Shown here piece by piece: positions 18,223 through 26,286 of a DNA stretch of 64,000 nucleotides. The position numbers and the translations under genes were made by a program. The notes beneath the pieces are model-generated. The model did not search any database. It worked only from the letters and a program-made list of their open reading frames with translations, and had not been told where the DNA came from. The stretch's first letter is position 1. Every line of letters starts with the position of its first letter. Origin of the DNA: Rippkaea orientalis PCC 8801 (GTDB lineage: Bacteria; Cyanobacteriota; Cyanobacteriia; Cyanobacteriales; Microcystaceae); the NCBI RefSeq assembly GCF_000021805.1, contig NC_011726.1:1922001-1986000 (forward strand), given 5' to 3'.

Positions 18223-19047
18223 ATGTCTCAACAGTCCTCTATTGTCTCCTGTGAATGGCTTGCTGGCGAATTGTCTAATCCCCAAGTCGTGATTATTGAT
18301 TGTCGCTTTCGTCTGGGACAACCCGACTGGGGAGAACAAGCTTATCAAATCGCCCATATCCCAGGTGCGTATTATCTCAATTTAGACCAAGATTTATCGT
18401 CACCCGTGGCAACCCATGGGGGACGACATCCCTTACCGGATCTCTCTCATTTGGCTGAAAAATTAGCGTCTATGGGGATTGTTTTCGGGGAAACCCTAGT
18501 GGTAGCCTACGATGATATGCGGTTTGCCTTTGCCTCCCGACTCTGGTGGTTACTACGGTATTTAGGCCATGAAAACGTTGCCTTACTTGATGGGGGGTGG
18601 ACTGCTTGGGAAAAACAAGGTTATCCCGTAACTAATGACCCTTGTAAGGCTCGTTCGGGAGCGTTTAGTCCTAAAGTTCATACTGATTGGATTGTCGATA
18701 TTGAAGGGGTAAAAACCCGTAAGCATTTACCCTCAGTCGTTTTAGTAGATTCACGGGACAGCGATCGCTATCGAGGAGAACACGAGCCCATTGACCCCAT
18801 TGCTGGTCATATTGAGGGGGCAATTAATTCTCCTTGGAAGCAAGTGACGAATGAGCAGGGGTACTTATTGCCGTTCGAGCAACTTCAAACCCTCTGGCAA
18901 GATTATCAAAACGCGCAGGAAATCATTGTTTATTGCGGTTCTGGGGTCACAGCTTGTGTTAACCTCTTTTGTCTCGATTTAGTGGGTATTCCCAACGCTA
19001 AACTCTATCCTGGGGGGTGGAGTGATTGGTGTTCCTACTTAGTCTGA
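18223..19047 (+). CDS. sseA: 3-mercaptopyruvate/thiosulfate sulfurtransferase
   Basis: This 274-residue protein has two rhodanese domains (about 8-135 and 160-270). The catalytic cysteine sits in CGSGVTA in the second domain. The CGSGVT loop is typical of 3-mercaptopyruvate sulfurtransferases, whereas thiosulfate enzymes usually carry CRxGxT. The enzyme moves sulfane sulfur to acceptors such as cyanide or thioredoxin. It is full length and has no signal peptide, so it is cytoplasmic. Confidence 0.88.
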   Translation: MSQQSSIVSCEWLAGELSNPQVVIIDCRFRLGQPDWGEQAYQIAHIPGAYYLNLDQDLSSPVATHGGRHPLPDLSHLAEKLASMGIVFGETLVVAYDDMRFAFASRLWWLLRYLGHENVALLDGGWTAWEKQGYPVTNDPCKARSGAFSPKVHTDWIVDIEGVKTRKHLPSVVLVDSRDSDRYRGEHEPIDPIAGHIEGAINSPWKQVTNEQGYLLPFEQLQTLWQDYQNAQEIIVYCGSGVTACVNLFCLDLVGIPNAKLYPGGWSDWCSYLV

Positions 19048-19080
19048 GGTGGGGAGAGGGGGGAGAGGGGGGAAGTATTA

Positions 19081-19100
19081 ACTTCTGACTTCTGACTTCT
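19081..19100. repeat. 7-bp tandem repeat (ACTTCTG)
   Basis: Three copies of ACTTCTG (the last lacks one base) lie downstream of the sulfurtransferase gene, directly after a G/A-rich stretch with repeated GGGGAGAG-like units (about 19050-19072). Confidence 0.7.
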
Positions 19101-19227
19101 ACCTTGCTCTATCTCGCAACAAAGGGGCAAACTTTTAAGGTAAAATTTTAATTAAGTAAACTTGCTAAACTAGACTATTAAGCTAATAAATTACTTCTTA
19201 TTTCTAATTATCTTAGGTATTAATTTT

Positions 19228-19764
19228 ATGGATGCTACGACTAACTGTATCTGTCCGAAGGAGCGTCTGTCTATATTTGTTGATGGTAATAATATGTTTT
19301 ATGCTCAACAAAAAAATAGTTGGTTTTTTGATCCCAGAAGGGTTTTAGAGTATTTTACCAATGATCCTACCATAACTTTAGTCAATGCTTTTTGGTATAC
19401 GGGCTTGAAAGATTCTCAAGACCAGCGAGGTTTTCGAGACGCTTTAATCAGTTTAGGATATACAGTCCGAACCAAAATTCTTAAAGAATATTACGATGAT
19501 ACTTCAGGACGTTATTCCCAAAAAGCTAATCTTGATATCGAAATTGTTGTGGATATGTTTAATACCGTTGATCAATATGATCGCGTTATTTTATTTAGTG
19601 GAGATGGAGATTTTGAACGGGCGATCGAACTATTACGATCAAAAAGTACCCATATTACGGTTGTTTCTACGGAGGGAATGATTGCCCGAGAATTGAGGAA
19701 TGCTACTGATCGCTACATCGATCTTAACGATATTCGCCCCCATATTGAAAAACTCGATCTATAG
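19228..19764 (+). CDS. LabA-like NYN-domain protein
   Basis: This 178-residue protein has the NYN (PIN-like nuclease) fold of the LabA/DUF88 family. Conserved acidic positions appear in IFVDGNNMFYAQ, ANLDIEIVVDMF and LFSGDGDFERAI. LabA in Synechococcus takes part in circadian clock output, and other family members act as RNases; which applies here cannot be told. The gene has its own AT-rich upstream region and no operon partner. Confidence 0.85.
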   Translation: MDATTNCICPKERLSIFVDGNNMFYAQQKNSWFFDPRRVLEYFTNDPTITLVNAFWYTGLKDSQDQRGFRDALISLGYTVRTKILKEYYDDTSGRYSQKANLDIEIVVDMFNTVDQYDRVILFSGDGDFERAIELLRSKSTHITVVSTEGMIARELRNATDRYIDLNDIRPHIEKLDL

Positions 19765-19881
19765 TCCCCTAGCTAGGGTTTGCTGAATAAGTCTTTTAGT
19801 GGCGATAGGGAACGCCGGATCACGGAACAGTTTTGTGATATTTTAACCCATCCATCATCAAAAAAAGTCAAGAGCTAAGAC

Positions 19882-19907
19882 TAGGGGTCAACAGCCGTTG
19901 ACCCCTA
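19882..19907. repeat. Dispersed palindrome, GGGGTCAAC family
   Basis: A near-perfect 26-bp palindrome with arms TAGGGGTCAAC / GTTGACCCCTA lies in the gap before glnB. Sister copies occur at 29203-29227, 33446-33467, 38697-38724 and 40208-40232. Confidence 0.75.
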
Positions 19908-19950
19908 CTAATCCTATAGCAAAATTGGGATTGAGACTCGCTATATACCC

Positions 19951-20304
<354 letters not shown>

Positions 20305-20400
20305 TTAGATATGTCATTCGTTTCTATTTATAATCCCACTCTTAAGCTTAGATCATCTAAGATCCGAAAGTTTTTGTAAAACCCAGTTTGGGGGAGTAGG

Positions 20401-20432
20401 AGGGGGAGAGGGGGAGAGGGGGAGAGGGGGAG
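20401..20432. repeat. 8-bp tandem repeat (AGGGGGAG x4)
   Basis: Four exact copies of AGGGGGAG lie between glnB and the thioesterase gene, strongly purine-biased on the + strand. Confidence 0.85.
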
Positions 20433-20441
20433 ATATTTTAA

Positions 20442-20858
20442 CTATTCACTATTCTCTGTTGATTTTAGCCATTGCATCAGAGACTCCGATAAGGGGGTTC
20501 TTTGTCTGGTTTGTGGGTTAATAGCGACGTGACGAGTTTTTGCTTTAGCTATCAAAGAGGATTGAGGGGCTACTAATCCGACTTGATAGGTTATCTCAAA
20601 CTCGGTATCCTTTAACTGTAGCGTAGTTAGGGTAATGATGATGCGATCGCCTGAATATAAGGGACGGAAAAAGTCAATTTCTGCGTGAACAATCGGAATA
20701 ACCACCTCTGAATCCCGAAAAAAGCTTTTTAGGTCAATTCCTGATGCTTCTAGGGACGCTTCGTAAGCTTCGTGACAAATGGACAGTAGGGACGCAAAAT
20801 AGACCACTCCTGCGGCATCGGTATCGGATAAACGAATGGTTCGGGTATAATCATTCAT
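20442..20858 (-). CDS. Hot-dog thioesterase, probable 1,4-dihydroxy-2-naphthoyl-CoA hydrolase
   Basis: This 138-residue protein belongs to the 4-hydroxybenzoyl-CoA thioesterase group. The catalytic motif is DTDAAGVVYF near residue 12. Cyanobacterial proteins of this size and motif (slr0204-like) hydrolyse DHNA-CoA in phylloquinone synthesis. That role is family knowledge; the sequence alone shows the fold and catalytic Asp. It is a single gene, ending just beyond the AGGGGGAG repeat. Confidence 0.8.
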   Translation of the reverse strand: MNDYTRTIRLSDTDAAGVVYFASLLSICHEAYEASLEASGIDLKSFFRDSEVVIPIVHAEIDFFRPLYSGDRIIITLTTLQLKDTEFEITYQVGLVAPQSSLIAKAKTRHVAINPQTRQRTPLSESLMQWLKSTENSE

Positions 20859-21327
20859 GTTGTAATATTAAATCACAAAATGTTTCCTACAAATGAGTAG
20901 GAGTCAAGAGTCCCAAGGGTTTAATAATATTAAACCCCTACAAAAATTCTACTTTTTCCATTTTATTAACCTATCATAAGAAGAATGTAAAATTAACAAT
21001 TATTGCTACTTTTTATCTTATTGGCAAACGGTATAATGTAATTGATTTGCCCAATTCTCAAGTAGGTAATTAATCTTGCAGAAATACTTAAAATTGTGAA
21101 AATGGGCTATAATGTGCTAGAGAATATTCAAAAAAACTAGATATTAACAAAAATGGATAAAAATTCTCTACTTAAAAATTCACAATTTTTGGAAGATATC
21201 AACTCAATATTCAGATATGGAAGGGATTCTCTCAAGTTTATTAGAGAAAATTTTAGCAAGTTTTGATATTTAATGAATTTAGTCAGATGTAAAGTTAATC
21301 AAGATTATTCTAAATTATTGAAAATGA
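20859..21327. other. AT-rich gap with one hairpin
   Basis: About 470 bases hold no credible gene. A hairpin with 9-bp arms (GGGTTTAAT / ATTAAACCC, 3-base loop) lies at 20917-20937, upstream of the thioesterase gene. The rest is AT-rich and probably decayed DNA before the TPR relic. Confidence 0.5.
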
Positions 21328-21744
21328 GTTATTCATGAAGCTTGGTATATCCGAGGGAATGCGTTAGTTAAGTTGGGAAGGTATGAAGAGGCGATCGCTT
21401 CTTACGACAAAGGTTTAGAATTTAAACCCGATGATGATGCTGCTTGGAATAACCGAGGGATAGCGTTAGGGAATTTGGGAAGGTATGAAGAGGCGATCGC
21501 ATCTTTTGACAAAGCTTTAGAAATTAATCCTAATAATGCTAATATTTACTACAATAAAGCTTGCAGTTATAGCTTACAAAATAATCTAGAATTAGCCATC
21601 CAAAACCTGCAACAAGCGATTAAGTTAGATGAACAATACAGAGAAATGGCAAAAACTGATCAAGACGTTGATAACATTCGAGATCATGAACTGTTTCAAA
21701 CATTAATTAACCTCTATACTTCAAATGGAAAAAACCATGAATAA
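21328..21744 (+). pseudogene. TPR protein, 5'-truncated
   Basis: In-frame TPR coding sequence begins right after a TGA at 21325-21327 with no ATG. The reading already looks like mid-repeat sequence (HEAWYIRGNALVKLGRYEEA), and three repeats follow, then a tail ending in SNGKNHE. An in-frame TTG at 21373 could start a 123-residue product, but the homology upstream of it shows the true beginning is lost. The 3' end overlaps the nucleotidyltransferase gene by 8 bases. The last ~200 bp recur in the HepT gene. Confidence 0.75.
21492..21700 (+). repeat. Direct repeat A (TPR end), first copy
   Basis: About 205 bp from GCGATCGCATC to the codons for NIRDHE match 22373-22580 with only about 16-20 differences by eye. 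The repeat flanks the mntA/hepT body. Confidence 0.85.
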
Positions 21745-22027
21745 AGACACAGTAATTAATATTGTAAAAATACATCAAGAAACCCTAAAAACTTTGGGAG
21801 TACAATCATTAAAATTATTTGGTTCAGTTGCCCGTAATGAAGCCACTGAAACCAGTGATGTTGATTTTTTAGTAGAATTTAATGCTCCAGTAGGTTTATT
21901 TGGATTATTTCGTGTTAAACATTATCTAGAGGATATATTAGGCTGTTCAGTTGACTTAGGAACTGTTCAAGCCTTAAAAGAGCATTTAAGAGAGACCGTC
22001 CTTAAGGAGTCCATTCATGTCATCTAG
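21737..22027 (+). CDS. mntA: MntA-type nucleotidyltransferase antitoxin
   Basis: This 96-residue minimal nucleotidyltransferase has the motif GSVARNEATETSDVD, which fits the GSx10DxD signature of MntA antitoxins. In characterised pairs, MntA transfers AMP groups to a tyrosine of the HepT toxin and so silences it. The start ATG 21737 gives the compact family N-terminus. The 3' end overlaps the HepT gene by 11 bases, the usual operon arrangement. Confidence 0.85.
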   Translation: MNKDTVINIVKIHQETLKTLGVQSLKLFGSVARNEATETSDVDFLVEFNAPVGLFGLFRVKHYLEDILGCSVDLGTVQALKEHLRETVLKESIHVI

Positions 22028-22643
22028 AGGTTATATTGAAAGAATAAAAGATATCTTAGAAGCTATTAAAAGCATTCAAAATAGAACAAAAAATCTAAAC
22101 TTTAATTCCTTTAAAACTAACGAAACAATTATTAAAGCAGTTCTTTATGATTTAATCATTATAGGCGAAGCAGCAACTAATATTTCTGATGAAACAAAGC
22201 AACTCTCTCCAAAAATTCCTTGGCAATTAATGAGTGACATGAGAAATTTACTAGCTCATGAATATCTCCGAGTTGATGTCCAAATTGTGTGGGATACTAT
22301 TGATAATAACCTTACCGAATTAATAGAACCCTTAGAGAACTTATTAGAAGCGAGACAGTTAGGATATACCAAAGCGATCGCATCCTATGACAAAGCATTA
22401 GAAATTAATCCTAATGATGCCAATACTTACTATAATAAAGCTTGTACTTATAGCTTACAAAATAATCTAGAATTAGCCATCCAAAACCTACAACAAGCGA
22501 TTAACTTAGATGAACAATACAGAGAAATGGCAAAAACTGATCAAGACTTTGATAACATTCGAGATCATGAACAGTTTCAGAATTTGGTAAAATTATCTAA
22601 ACATGATACCAAATCCGGTTTAGAAAATAGAGTAAGAGACTAA
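22017..22643 (+). CDS. HepT-like HEPN toxin with TPR tail
   Basis: Residues ~1-118 are a HepT (DUF86) HEPN RNase with the catalytic motif RNLLAHEY, fitting RX4HXY. HepT proteins usually end near 110-140 residues. Here the frame continues smoothly into a TPR segment (residues ~119-208, KAIASYDKALEINPND onward) nearly identical at DNA level to the end of the TPR relic upstream. The protein is therefore a fresh fusion made by duplication or recombination. Whether the toxin still works or is neutralised is unknown. Confidence 0.85.
   Translation: MSSRGYIERIKDILEAIKSIQNRTKNLNFNSFKTNETIIKAVLYDLIIIGEAATNISDETKQLSPKIPWQLMSDMRNLLAHEYLRVDVQIVWDTIDNNLTELIEPLENLLEARQLGYTKAIASYDKALEINPNDANTYYNKACTYSLQNNLELAIQNLQQAINLDEQYREMAKTDQDFDNIRDHEQFQNLVKLSKHDTKSGLENRVRD
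22373..22580 (+). repeat. Direct repeat A, second copy (inside hepT fusion)
   Basis: This is the partner of 21492-21700, and it supplies the TPR tail of the HepT fusion protein. Confidence 0.85.
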
Positions 22644-22711
22644 TTATATTGCCCATTTCCTATTCCCCATTGCCCATTACCAATCTTCACCTAACACAGA
22701 TTAATGATTTT

Positions 22712-23053
22712 ATGGTAACTAATTATTCAAATCAGGCAGCTATCTATCAACGCTTACAGGTTAACCCAGACCAATTAAACCGTTTTTGTCAGCAGCATTT
22801 AATCGCTGAATTGTCCGTTTTTGGCTCAATTTTAAGGGATGATTTCTCCCCCAGTAGTGATGTGGATTTACTCATTACCTATCTTCCCTCAGCCCCTAGA
22901 GGGTTATTAGAAAAAATTTACCTGAAAGAACAGCTAGAAACCCTCTTTCATCGTCCCGTCGATTTAATTAGTAAACCTAGTCTTGAAAAAAGCCATAACT
23001 GGATTAAACGTCAATCCATTCTTGATTCAGCCGAGGTTATTTATAGTGCATGA
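22712..23053 (+). CDS. MntA-type nucleotidyltransferase antitoxin, second pair
   Basis: This 113-residue nucleotidyltransferase has the motif GSILRDDFSPSSDVD, which fits GSx10DxD. It is clearly different from the first mntA gene, so this is a separate pair rather than a copy. ATG 22712 is chosen; longer in-frame extension upstream reads repetitive non-coding-like sequence. It overlaps the following HepT gene by 8 bases. Confidence 0.82.
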   Translation: MVTNYSNQAAIYQRLQVNPDQLNRFCQQHLIAELSVFGSILRDDFSPSSDVDLLITYLPSAPRGLLEKIYLKEQLETLFHRPVDLISKPSLEKSHNWIKRQSILDSAEVIYSA

Positions 23054-23384
23054 TTTAGCCGTCTTACTCGATATTTATCACGCCATTACTTTGATTTTCC
23101 AATACAGCCATAATGTCAGCTATCAAGAGTTAGAAGCTAATCAGGAAAAACAAGACGCTATCTTAAGAAGAATTACCATTATTGGCGAAGCTACTAAAAG
23201 ATTGTCCCCAGAGTTTAGACAAGAACATCCGTCCATTCCTTGGAAAGAAATTGCCGGAATGAGAGACATTATTAGTCATAAATATGATGAAGTTGATTTA
23301 GCAGAAGTTTGGACAGTTATTCAAATAAATCTACCCACTTTACATAATTATATCGTTACCCTTTTACCCGAAAAGAATGGATAA
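23046..23384 (+). CDS. HepT-like HEPN toxin, second pair
   Basis: This 112-residue DUF86/HepT protein starts at GTG 23046, inside the end of the antitoxin gene. The catalytic motif is RDIISHKY (RX4HXY). It is full length for the family, in contrast to the fused copy upstream. Expected action is RNA cleavage, blocked by AMPylation from the neighbouring nucleotidyltransferase (family knowledge). Confidence 0.82.
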   Translation: MHDLAVLLDIYHAITLIFQYSHNVSYQELEANQEKQDAILRRITIIGEATKRLSPEFRQEHPSIPWKEIAGMRDIISHKYDEVDLAEVWTVIQINLPTLHNYIVTLLPEKNG

Positions 23385-23560
23385 AAATGCTACATAAGGC
23401 TTGTAGTAGGGGGTTTATCTATTGGAGCATAAACTGTTGTAAAAACCTGCCCCTACGGACTCCATCATTTATAGCAAACCTAGAATATAATAAATACTAC
23501 TTAGTTGATTATAACCGATAATTATCAAGGTTGGAATAACCGAGGGATTAGTTTAATAAT

Positions 23561-24109
23561 ATGGTTGCAGCAACTTACAAATGGTCGATCGATAAATGGC
23601 ACGAACTGGTGGACTCTGGAGTGCTAGAAGGGCAAAAGGTGGAGTTATTGGAAGGAGATATCGTTGAGATGAGTCCAGAGGGTATTGAGCATAGCTTTAC
23701 TAACGAGAGTATCGTTATTTATCTGCGAAACAAACTATCTGGATTAGCTCATGTTAGAGAAGGCCATCCTATCACTTTAGACAATTCTGAACCCGAACCC
23801 GATATTGCTATTGTTCGCTTGCCTTTAGCTAATTATCGTACCCATCATCCCTATGCAGAAGATATTTATTGGTTAATTGAGGTATCCCAGCGAACACTCA
23901 AGAAAGACTTAGAAGAGAAAGTTATGACTTATGCGCGTAATGGGATCTCTGAATATTGGGTAATTGACCTAAAAAATAAGAAGTTAATTATTCATACTCA
24001 ACCGAGTCAAGATAAATACTTGCAAATCGTTGAATATCAATCGGGAATAGTCAAACCTCAAGCCTTTGCTAATATCGAGATTGCGATCGATAATTTATTG
24101 TTGTATTAA
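23561..24109 (+). CDS. Uma2-family (DUF820) putative endonuclease
   Basis: This 182-residue protein has the Uma2 pattern of restriction-like nucleases: KVELLEGDIVEMSPEG near residue 30, EPDIAIVR and DIYWLIEVSQRTLKKDLEEK in the middle, and NGISEYWVIDL. The conserved E, D, E and K positions of the PD-(D/E)xK fold are present. Uma2 genes occur in many copies in cyanobacterial genomes and their role is unknown. This is one of four in the window. Confidence 0.85.
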   Translation: MVAATYKWSIDKWHELVDSGVLEGQKVELLEGDIVEMSPEGIEHSFTNESIVIYLRNKLSGLAHVREGHPITLDNSEPEPDIAIVRLPLANYRTHHPYAEDIYWLIEVSQRTLKKDLEEKVMTYARNGISEYWVIDLKNKKLIIHTQPSQDKYLQIVEYQSGIVKPQAFANIEIAIDNLLLY

Positions 24110-24230
24110 GTCGTTTTTTTTGTACACACTGTTCTATCTTAAAACGACAATCTGACAAAAATTATAAATTTTGTTCTTTATGCCTCCAGATCAGTCACCA
24201 TAGAAGAAAGCAATTATAGTCTAGTCCAAG

Positions 24231-25958
24231 ATGTTACAACACGATGTCATTATTATTGGTGGTGGGTTAGCTGGATGTCGCGCCGCCTTAGAAATTAAAC
24301 GCCTCACCCCTACCGTGGATGTAGCCGTTGTCGCCAAAACCCACCCCATCCGTTCCCATTCCGTCGCCGCCCAAGGAGGGATCGCAGCGAGTTTAAAAAA
24401 CGTTGATCCTAATGATAGTTGGGAAGCCCACGCTTTTGATACCGTCAAGGGTTCAGACTACCTAGCCGACCAAGATGCCGTCGCCTTGTTAACTCAAGAA
24501 GCCCCCAATGAGATCATTGATTTAGAGCATTTAGGGGTGTTATTTTCGCGTTTAGACGATGGTAGAATCGCTCAAAGAGCCTTTGGTGGTCATACCCACA
24601 ACCGTACCTGCTACGCCGCCGATAAAACCGGCCACGCCATTCTCCACGAATTAGTCAACAACCTACGACGGAACGGCGTGACTATCTACGACGAATGGTA
24701 CGTCATGCAACTGATCCTCGAAGACGGGGACGCAAAAGGCATCGTCATGTACCATATTGCCGATGGTTATTTGGAAATTGTCCAAACCAAAGTCGTTATG
24801 TTCGCCACAGGAGGCTATGGGCGGGTTTTCAACACTACGTCTAATGATTATGCCTCTACGGGGGACGGCTTAGCCATGTCTGCGATCGCGGGTATTCCCT
24901 TGGAAGATATGGAATTTGTGCAGTTTCATCCCACTGGATTATACCCTGTTGGGGTCTTAATTTCTGAAGCCGTACGGGGAGAAGGAGCCTATCTCATTAA
25001 TAGCCAAGGACGGCGGTTTATGGAAGATTACGCCCCCTCACGCATGGAATTAGCCCCCCGTGATATTACTTCCCGCGCTATTACCCGCGAAATTCGTGCC
25101 GGACGGGGAGTATATCCCGATGGTCGTCCAGGGGGTCCCTGTGTCTATCTCGACTTGCGTCACATGGGTAAAGACATGATCCTCAGTCGCGTTCCCTTCT
25201 GTTGGGAGGAAGCTAACCGACTGGTGGGAGTGGATGCTATTTATGAACCGATGCCTGTGCGTCCTACTGCCCATTATTGCATGGGAGGGATTCCTGTTAA
25301 TACTGAAGGACGGGTTCGCTTGAGTGGAACGCAGTTGGCAGAGGGGTTCTTTGCGGCCGGGGAATGTGCCTGTGTGTCGGTTCATGGGGCTAACCGTTTA
25401 GGCAGTAATTCTTTGCTGGAATGTGTCGTTTATGGGCGAATTACGGGGCGCAATATCGCTGAATATGTCCAGGGTCGAAAGTTTTCTGACTTTGATGTTC
25501 AGGGCTATTTAAACGCGGCTAAAAGTCGTATTGAAACCCTTTTGAGTAAAAAAGGAACAGTTCGCATCGGGGCATTACGGCAGGAATTTCAAGACTGTAT
25601 GAGTGACCATTGTGGGGTGTTTCGGACTCAAGAGGGAATGCAAGAAGGACTCAACAAAATTGAAGCTTTTAAACAACAATACGAGGAGGTTTATTTAGAC
25701 GATCAAGATACTTGTTGGAATACCGAATTAATTGAGGCAATGGAATTACAAAGTATTATGGCAGTGGGGGAAATTATTCTCACTTCTGCTTTAAACCGTC
25801 GAGAAAGTCGCGGGGCTCATTCGCGGGAAGATTATACCCAACGCGATGATCCCAACTTTCTTAAGCATACGTTAGCCTATTATTCCCCCGCAGGAATTGA
25901 TGTTCAATATATGCCTGTGGTGATTAATATGTTTGAACCGAAAGAACGCAAATATTAA
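24231..25958 (+). CDS. sdhA: Succinate dehydrogenase / fumarate reductase flavoprotein subunit
   Basis: This 575-residue protein binds FAD covalently and oxidises succinate in the TCA cycle and thylakoid electron transport. It shows the dinucleotide motif IIIGGGLAGCRAA, the SHSVAAQGG segment where FAD attaches to histidine, the substrate region EFVQFHPTG, and GANRLGSNSLLE. It is full length. The iron-sulfur subunit gene is not adjacent, as is common in cyanobacteria. A palindrome just after the stop (25966-25982) may act as terminator. Confidence 0.96.
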   Translation: MLQHDVIIIGGGLAGCRAALEIKRLTPTVDVAVVAKTHPIRSHSVAAQGGIAASLKNVDPNDSWEAHAFDTVKGSDYLADQDAVALLTQEAPNEIIDLEHLGVLFSRLDDGRIAQRAFGGHTHNRTCYAADKTGHAILHELVNNLRRNGVTIYDEWYVMQLILEDGDAKGIVMYHIADGYLEIVQTKVVMFATGGYGRVFNTTSNDYASTGDGLAMSAIAGIPLEDMEFVQFHPTGLYPVGVLISEAVRGEGAYLINSQGRRFMEDYAPSRMELAPRDITSRAITREIRAGRGVYPDGRPGGPCVYLDLRHMGKDMILSRVPFCWEEANRLVGVDAIYEPMPVRPTAHYCMGGIPVNTEGRVRLSGTQLAEGFFAAGECACVSVHGANRLGSNSLLECVVYGRITGRNIAEYVQGRKFSDFDVQGYLNAAKSRIETLLSKKGTVRIGALRQEFQDCMSDHCGVFRTQEGMQEGLNKIEAFKQQYEEVYLDDQDTCWNTELIEAMELQSIMAVGEIILTSALNRRESRGAHSREDYTQRDDPNFLKHTLAYYSPAGIDVQYMPVVINMFEPKERKY

Positions 25959-25965
25959 TCATTCG

Positions 25966-25982
25966 GGTGGGTATTGCCCACC
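25966..25982. repeat. Dispersed palindrome GGTGGGYA-N-TGCCCACC family, downstream of sdhA
   Basis: GGTGGGTATTGCCCACC lies 8 bp after the sdhA stop. The same palindrome follows acnB and lies near three other genes (44910, 54744, 61651, 63589). It lacks a T-run, so a terminator role is only possible. Confidence 0.75.
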
Positions 25983-26000
25983 TTCTAGAGAGGAATATAG

Positions 26001-26026
26001 TAGGATGCGTTAGCTAACGCATCCTA
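26001..26026. repeat. Perfect 26-bp palindrome
   Basis: TAGGATGCGTTAG is followed immediately by its exact reverse complement, with no loop. It lies between sdhA and the tnpB element. Confidence 0.85.
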
Positions 26027-26098
26027 GTTTTTAAAAATTAAGCTTGGTTTTTAAAAACTTTCTTGGGGTTTTAATTTTAAGCAACTTAGCATTTCCGC

Positions 26099-26145
26099 CG
26101 AGAAGCCCCGCACCGTACCTACGGATCGGTGTCGGGATGATAGGC
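26099..26145 (+). mobile_element. Relic of a tnpB-type right end (omega-RNA-like scaffold)
   Basis: GAAGCCCCGCACCGTACC followed by a GTCGGGA block resembles, in order and spacing, the true right end of the tnpB element at 27472-27515 (GAAGCCCGCGCTGTACC ... GTCGGGA). Both fold into a hairpin (here CACCG / CGGTG). No tnpB lies directly upstream of it, so it looks like a solo or decayed end. Confidence 0.5.
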
Positions 26146-26162
26146 GGGTCAATTGAGGGGAC

Positions 26163-26207
26163 GGGGCTTATAAAGTCCGCCCACAGGTGGCGGACTTTAT
26201 AAGCCCC
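26163..26207. repeat. Perfect 19-bp-stem hairpin upstream of tnpB
   Basis: Arms GGGGCTTATAAAGTCCGCC and its exact reverse complement surround a 7-base loop (CACAGGT). No T-run follows. It could block read-through into tnpB, or be a structural part of the left flank of the element. Confidence 0.8.
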
Positions 26208-26286
26208 TCTTCGATGCCCCGAAAATTGACAAATGAACTTTTTTTTGTGTTAAGATAGTTTATAGCAAATTCAATTCACTCTAAGT

